In this document: positions 60,158-64,000 of the stretch, piece by piece
Numbering within the stretch: position 1 is the first letter of the stretch
Layout of the letters: the number at the start of each line of letters is the position of its first letter
Assembly: GCA_047528285.1 (NCBI GenBank)
Contig: CP180022.1
Span: forward strand, 372,001 to 436,000
Source: G047528285 sp047528285
GTDB taxonomy: Bacteria; Pseudomonadota; Gammaproteobacteria; Enterobacterales; Enterobacteriaceae
DNA: 64,000 nucleotides
Direction of reading: 5' to 3'
Notes under the pieces: model-generated
Database searches by the model: none
The model's input: only the letters and a program-made list of their open reading frames with translations
What the model was told of the DNA's origin: nothing
Position numbers and translations under genes: made by a program

Positions 60158-60913
60158 ATGTCAAAAATACAAAAATTTATAAAAAAACTAATTTTTATCA
60201 TATATCTATCAAGCTTTTTTTCTTTTGCGGATACAGATATTTTTACTGTTATAGATAACTCTTCTAGAGAAAATTGTAGTTTTAAAGGTGATATTTTTAC
60301 AGAATATATCGCCATGAACGGCAATACTCGTAAATTTAACTTCTCTAACAGAACAATGTTAACTTGGTTTCAGAAAATCAATGCGTACAGTCTTTTGGTT
60401 GGAGCAAGCAATAATTCAACAGATGGCCATAGAAACTTAGAAAAATATCAAGCTGGAATCAGAGCAAAACATAATCTTAATTATGACAATTACCTGTTTA
60501 CACAAAGTTATTGGTTGAGCGATAGATATAACGGTTACCATTCACTTAATACTTTTACTGGAGGATATGGATCTCTAGTTCTTAAAGGACCAATTCATAA
60601 CTTGCTTTTTGAAATTGGCCCAGGTGTACGTCACGAGGAATATTTTAGAGGCGGAAGATCTACAAAAACACTTATCTCTTTTACTGCATTATATGCTTAC
60701 CAGTTAACTAACAACACAAAATTTGATCAAAAAACATCAATTTTGGCTTATAGTGATATTACTATAAATTCACAAACAGGATTAAATGTTAATATTAATG
60801 ATTATTTAACATTAAAAATTGCATATAACATTACATGGAATAATTATATTCCAAAAAATCTAAAAAAAAATATTGACACAAAAACATCTCTATTTTTAGT
60901 ATATCATATATGA
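60158..60913 (+). CDS. ydiY: YdiY-like outer membrane protein (DUF481)
   Basis: 251 residues, one fewer than E. coli YdiY. An N-terminal signal peptide (about 1-24, ending FSFA/D) is followed by DIFTVIDN and alternating beta strands. Family blocks align well: SNNSTDGHRNLEKYQAGIRA, LFTQSYWLSDRYNGY, GGYGSLVLKGP, FEIGPGVRHEEY, AYQLTNNTKF and LKIAYNITWNN. It is predicted to be a small beta-barrel in the outer membrane; its function is unknown and in E. coli it is acid-inducible (family knowledge). Codons are much more AT-rich than in the fab or rpo genes, but the frame is complete. It stands alone between two deserts. Confidence 0.88.
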   Translation: MSKIQKFIKKLIFIIYLSSFFSFADTDIFTVIDNSSRENCSFKGDIFTEYIAMNGNTRKFNFSNRTMLTWFQKINAYSLLVGASNNSTDGHRNLEKYQAGIRAKHNLNYDNYLFTQSYWLSDRYNGYHSLNTFTGGYGSLVLKGPIHNLLFEIGPGVRHEEYFRGGRSTKTLISFTALYAYQLTNNTKFDQKTSILAYSDITINSQTGLNVNINDYLTLKIAYNITWNNYIPKNLKKNIDTKTSLFLVYHI

Positions 60914-62076
60914 TCTATCTAAAGAAAAATCTTAATCATAAAATAATTATAAATATATGTCAATTTAAATTTAAATGAATAGTTGTATGTTACTCAAAAC
61001 CATTTCATAGATCCTTTCTGATTTAAAAAATAAAATTATTTTAAAAATAAAAAATTTGATATGAGCACATGAATTAATATGTTAAACAGACCCTTCTAAA
61101 CAGACAAGATATCAGTCATATAAAAGAAGATCATTCGTTTTTTTAAAGTATCAATAGAATTTCTTCAGCATTTTTACAGGATAAAAACATCGGATAAATA
61201 ACATTAACGATAAAATAAGAATCTATGATTTTTATTACGCACATAAACAGATTTTGTTAGATAAATTAAAAATGGTGGTTAATAATATCTTACTGGAAAA
61301 TAATTATTATAAAATAAAGCTGATGTTTAAAATTCTTTACACCATAATCTTCTTATGCATCGCTTTTTTACTATCACTATTCTTATCGATCTCACATCAA
61401 TACAGAAAATTAACCTCAATATTTTGAACCAAAATATACTTTATTCTCCTAGCACCAATAAAGGCTGATATAAGAAAAAATTTTAAAAGATCTGTATGAC
61501 AATATAAATAGCTTATATGTACTAGTCTGGTGCAGCTTCTCTTTGGTACGCGATAAATTGGATACTGATAAATTTTATGTATTGTGCTGTTCGCTTATAG
61601 TATGACGCTTATGCACCATACTAAGTATTTGCCAAAACCGCCCCCACTACCACATTTTACATTCAGTTTTAAAAAACGACTCTAACTTAGTACTTGAGCC
61701 GCATCAAGATACAGCCTTCTTCTTTCTTTAAAGAAGAATCTAAAAAATTCGAATAAAGTGAATAAACCTATTTATTTTAAAATTAGCCGTTTTAAAATAC
61801 TCCTATTCGAACAAATACCAGCTGATCCCCAACACCGCAGAAAAAGTATATAGTATTTCACCCCCTATCGAATGCAACAATAACAAAAGCCAAAACCAGC
61901 CAGTAAATCCCATAAACTTATAATAAAAGTATATTATCAATATCGCCTATTTACTAATAATATTAATGTATTTATACATATATTTCCGATCTAACTAAAT
62001 AAAACATTTACAGATACCCCCGGCGCCACCCAATACTACAAGTATTACATGACGTTCAGATCCTTTGGTTACACAT
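60914..62076. other. Intergenic region between ydiY and fumC
   Basis: About 1.2 kb, converging flanks, AT-rich. Around 61520-61700 there is somewhat higher G+C, but no frame I recognise. No clear terminator for either gene was seen. Confidence 0.6.
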
Positions 62077-63465
62077 TCACCCATTCATACTTCTAATCAT
62101 ATTTTCCGGTCGAATCCAGTCATCAAACTGTTCTTCCGTTACATAACCTAACGTCAACGCTGCAACCTTCAGAGTCAACTGATCTTTATGGGCCTTTTTC
62201 GCAATTTCTGCCGCCTTATCATAACCAATATGGATGTTTAATGCTGTTACCAACATTAGAGATTCATGCAATAACTGCTTTATACGACTGCGGTTAGGTT
62301 CAATCCCCATTGCGCAATGGCGATTAAAGCTGTCAATACCATCTGCCAAAACACGTACAGATTGTAGAAAATTATAGATAACCATGGGGCGATAGACATT
62401 TAGCTCAAAATTCCCGGAAGCACCGCCGATATTCACTGCTACATCATTACCCATGACCTGGCAACACAACATAGACATAGCTTCACACTGAGTAGGGTTA
62501 ACTTTTCCAGGCATAATAGAACTACCAGGCTCGTTTTCTGGAATACTCAGCTCACCGATACCACATCGGGGCCCGGAAGCAAGCCAGCGCACATCATTGG
62601 CGATTTTCATCATCGATGCTGCCAGCCCTTTTAGGGCACCATGGCTGTGTACTAGAGCATCACACGTTGCCAGGGATTCAAATTTATTTGGCGCTGTGAT
62701 AAAGGGCTGACCAGTCATTTCTGACAAGATTTTTGCCACCCGATCCGCATATTCTGGATGGGTATTTAACCCTGTTCCCACTGCAGTCCCTCCCAGCGCC
62801 AGCTCACATAAATGCGGAATACTTTGCTTAATATGTTTAGCGCTGTGCTCAAGCATTGTCACCCAACCTGATATTTCTTGCCCAAGCGTAAGCGGTGTGG
62901 CGTCCTGTAAATGGGTACGTCCTATTTTTACAATATCCTTAAAATTTAAGGCTTTTGTAACCAAAGTGCTCTTTAGCAGCGCTATCTGAGGTAACAAATA
63001 TTCTCGTAGGGCTTTAACAGCAGCAATGTGCATCGCTGTTGGGAAAACATCATTAGAACTTTGGCTTTTATTTACATCATCATTAGGATGCACAAGCTGC
63101 ACGCCACCCAGAAATTCACTAGCCCGATTAGCTAGAACTTCGTTCATGTTCATATTACTTTGCGTGCCTGAGCCGGTCTGCCATATGACCAGTGGGAATT
63201 CATCGGGATATTTTCCAGCAAGCACTTCATCTGCTGCACGAATAATCGCCTGAGAAAACTTAACCTCAAGCAAGCCAAGGTCCTGATTAACCTGGGCCGC
63301 CGCACGCTTGGTTTGCGCCAACGCGCTAATCAGTTCAGAAGGCATTTTTTCACTAGAAATACGAAAATTCTTCAGCGCACGCTGTGTTTGCGCACCCCAA
63401 AGATGGTCTGCGGGAACATCAATTGATCCCATTGCATCCTTTTCTACACGAGTAACTTCCACCAT
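62077..63465 (-). CDS. fumC: Fumarase C (class II)
   Basis: 462 residues; E. coli FumC has 467. It interconverts fumarate and malate in the citric acid cycle without an iron-sulphur cluster. The signature GSSIMPGKVNPTQCEA, TGSGTQSNMNMNEVLANRAS, SQSSNDVFPTAMH, GRTHLQDATPLTLGQE and GTAVGTGLNTHPEY are all intact. A four-residue deletion shortens the loop between LGGV and HPNDD. A consensus GGAGG lies 3 bp before the ATG. It faces ydiY and has a desert on both sides. Confidence 0.97.
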   Translation of the reverse strand: MVEVTRVEKDAMGSIDVPADHLWGAQTQRALKNFRISSEKMPSELISALAQTKRAAAQVNQDLGLLEVKFSQAIIRAADEVLAGKYPDEFPLVIWQTGSGTQSNMNMNEVLANRASEFLGGVQLVHPNDDVNKSQSSNDVFPTAMHIAAVKALREYLLPQIALLKSTLVTKALNFKDIVKIGRTHLQDATPLTLGQEISGWVTMLEHSAKHIKQSIPHLCELALGGTAVGTGLNTHPEYADRVAKILSEMTGQPFITAPNKFESLATCDALVHSHGALKGLAASMMKIANDVRWLASGPRCGIGELSIPENEPGSSIMPGKVNPTQCEAMSMLCCQVMGNDVAVNIGGASGNFELNVYRPMVIYNFLQSVRVLADGIDSFNRHCAMGIEPNRSRIKQLLHESLMLVTALNIHIGYDKAAEIAKKAHKDQLTLKVAALTLGYVTEEQFDDWIRPENMIRSMNG

Positions 63466-64000
63466 AACCTCCTGTTATTTATTCTAATGATCGCTATATT
63501 TCCTATATATGTCATTATCATTTATAATGAATATTATTATAATATAGTCCTACAAAAACGCTTTCATTAATACAAACGAAAAGTAAGATTACTATATAAA
63601 TTAGTAACGAAAAGCATCAGAGGACACATGATAAATTTCATTTCTAATCAAAAATACGAAGAACATAACGTAAACTAATTTAATTTTATCATCACTTTTA
63701 TATTCTATATCTTTTTTATTTTAAAACGCATATAAGTACAAATTTTCAACCAAGGTGATTCAGATGTTTTTATCTCTCACGCTAAAGCATGCTTCAAATA
63801 TGTAACACTGATGCTAGACAATGCTAGGCATCCGATCACCCTTTCCATTCTTCTTACAGGTATCAAACTGCTCATTTCGGTAATCCTAACTTAAATTTTT
63901 AATGATATATACTATGATAGGAATTTAAAAAGACATACAGCTGAAAACATTAATTTTTCCGCCATTTTTTAGAACAGAAAATAAACTTTTAGCGTAATGA
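63466..64000. other. Intergenic region upstream of fumC to window end
   Basis: 535 bp of AT-rich DNA upstream of fumC. A TATAAT-like stretch (ATTATAATATAG near 63535) could serve a promoter, but I cannot assign one with confidence. No gene is seen. Confidence 0.55.

Overview
The window looks like part of the chromosome of an insect endosymbiont in the Enterobacterales at an intermediate stage of genome reduction. Intact proteins read like close Escherichia, Serratia or Sodalis orthologues (Crp, RpoB, RpoC, AcpP, L11), and gene order inside surviving blocks follows the enterobacterial ancestor. By adding gene lengths, only about 29 kb of the 64 kb is intact coding sequence. The rest is very AT-rich non-coding DNA, which is the pattern of Serratia symbiotica of Cinara aphids or a Sodalis-allied symbiont. 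The species call is inference; the gene calls rest on protein motifs I recognise.

Layout. 1-177 is the 3' end of rluC. 3219-8067 is the lipid cluster yceD-rpmF-plsX-fabH-fabD-fabG-acpP, closed by a strong hairpin terminator. The ancestral next genes fabF, pabC and mltG survive only as eroded relics (8111-10240). tmk-holB-tatD (10319-12775) follow. After a 5 kb desert come pgi (17784), a yciC relic, yciB (20698) and hns (23174). hns faces a converging three-gene operon galU-ugd-uge (26662-29965, minus). The largest block is the minus-strand transcription/translation cluster: four tRNAs (thrU-tyrU-glyT-thrT), a tufB relic, secE-nusG, rplK-rplA, rplJ-rplL and rpoB-rpoC (31502-45375). Beyond it lie a coaA relic (45476 on), the 4.5S SRP RNA ffs (48198-48305), murI (49880), an rsmE relic, gshB, a yqgE relic, yqgF, crp, a YdiY-like outer-membrane protein and fumC.

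The surviving genes cover fatty acid and phospholipid initiation, nucleotide and DNA replication support, glycolysis, cell-wall glutamate, glutathione, UDP-sugar supply, the transcription core, ribosome stalk and secretion. Two global regulators, H-NS and CRP, are intact, which is unusual for a very reduced symbiont and fits an early or middle stage of decay.

I found no new defence system, mobile element, CRISPR array or biosynthetic cluster. The most interesting content is (i) gene relics still readable in the 'empty' DNA at their ancestral positions (fabF, pabC, mltG, tufB, coaA, rsmE, yqgE, yciC, possibly btuB), and (ii) long perfect hairpins and palindromes preserved inside otherwise eroded deserts, above all between hns and uge.
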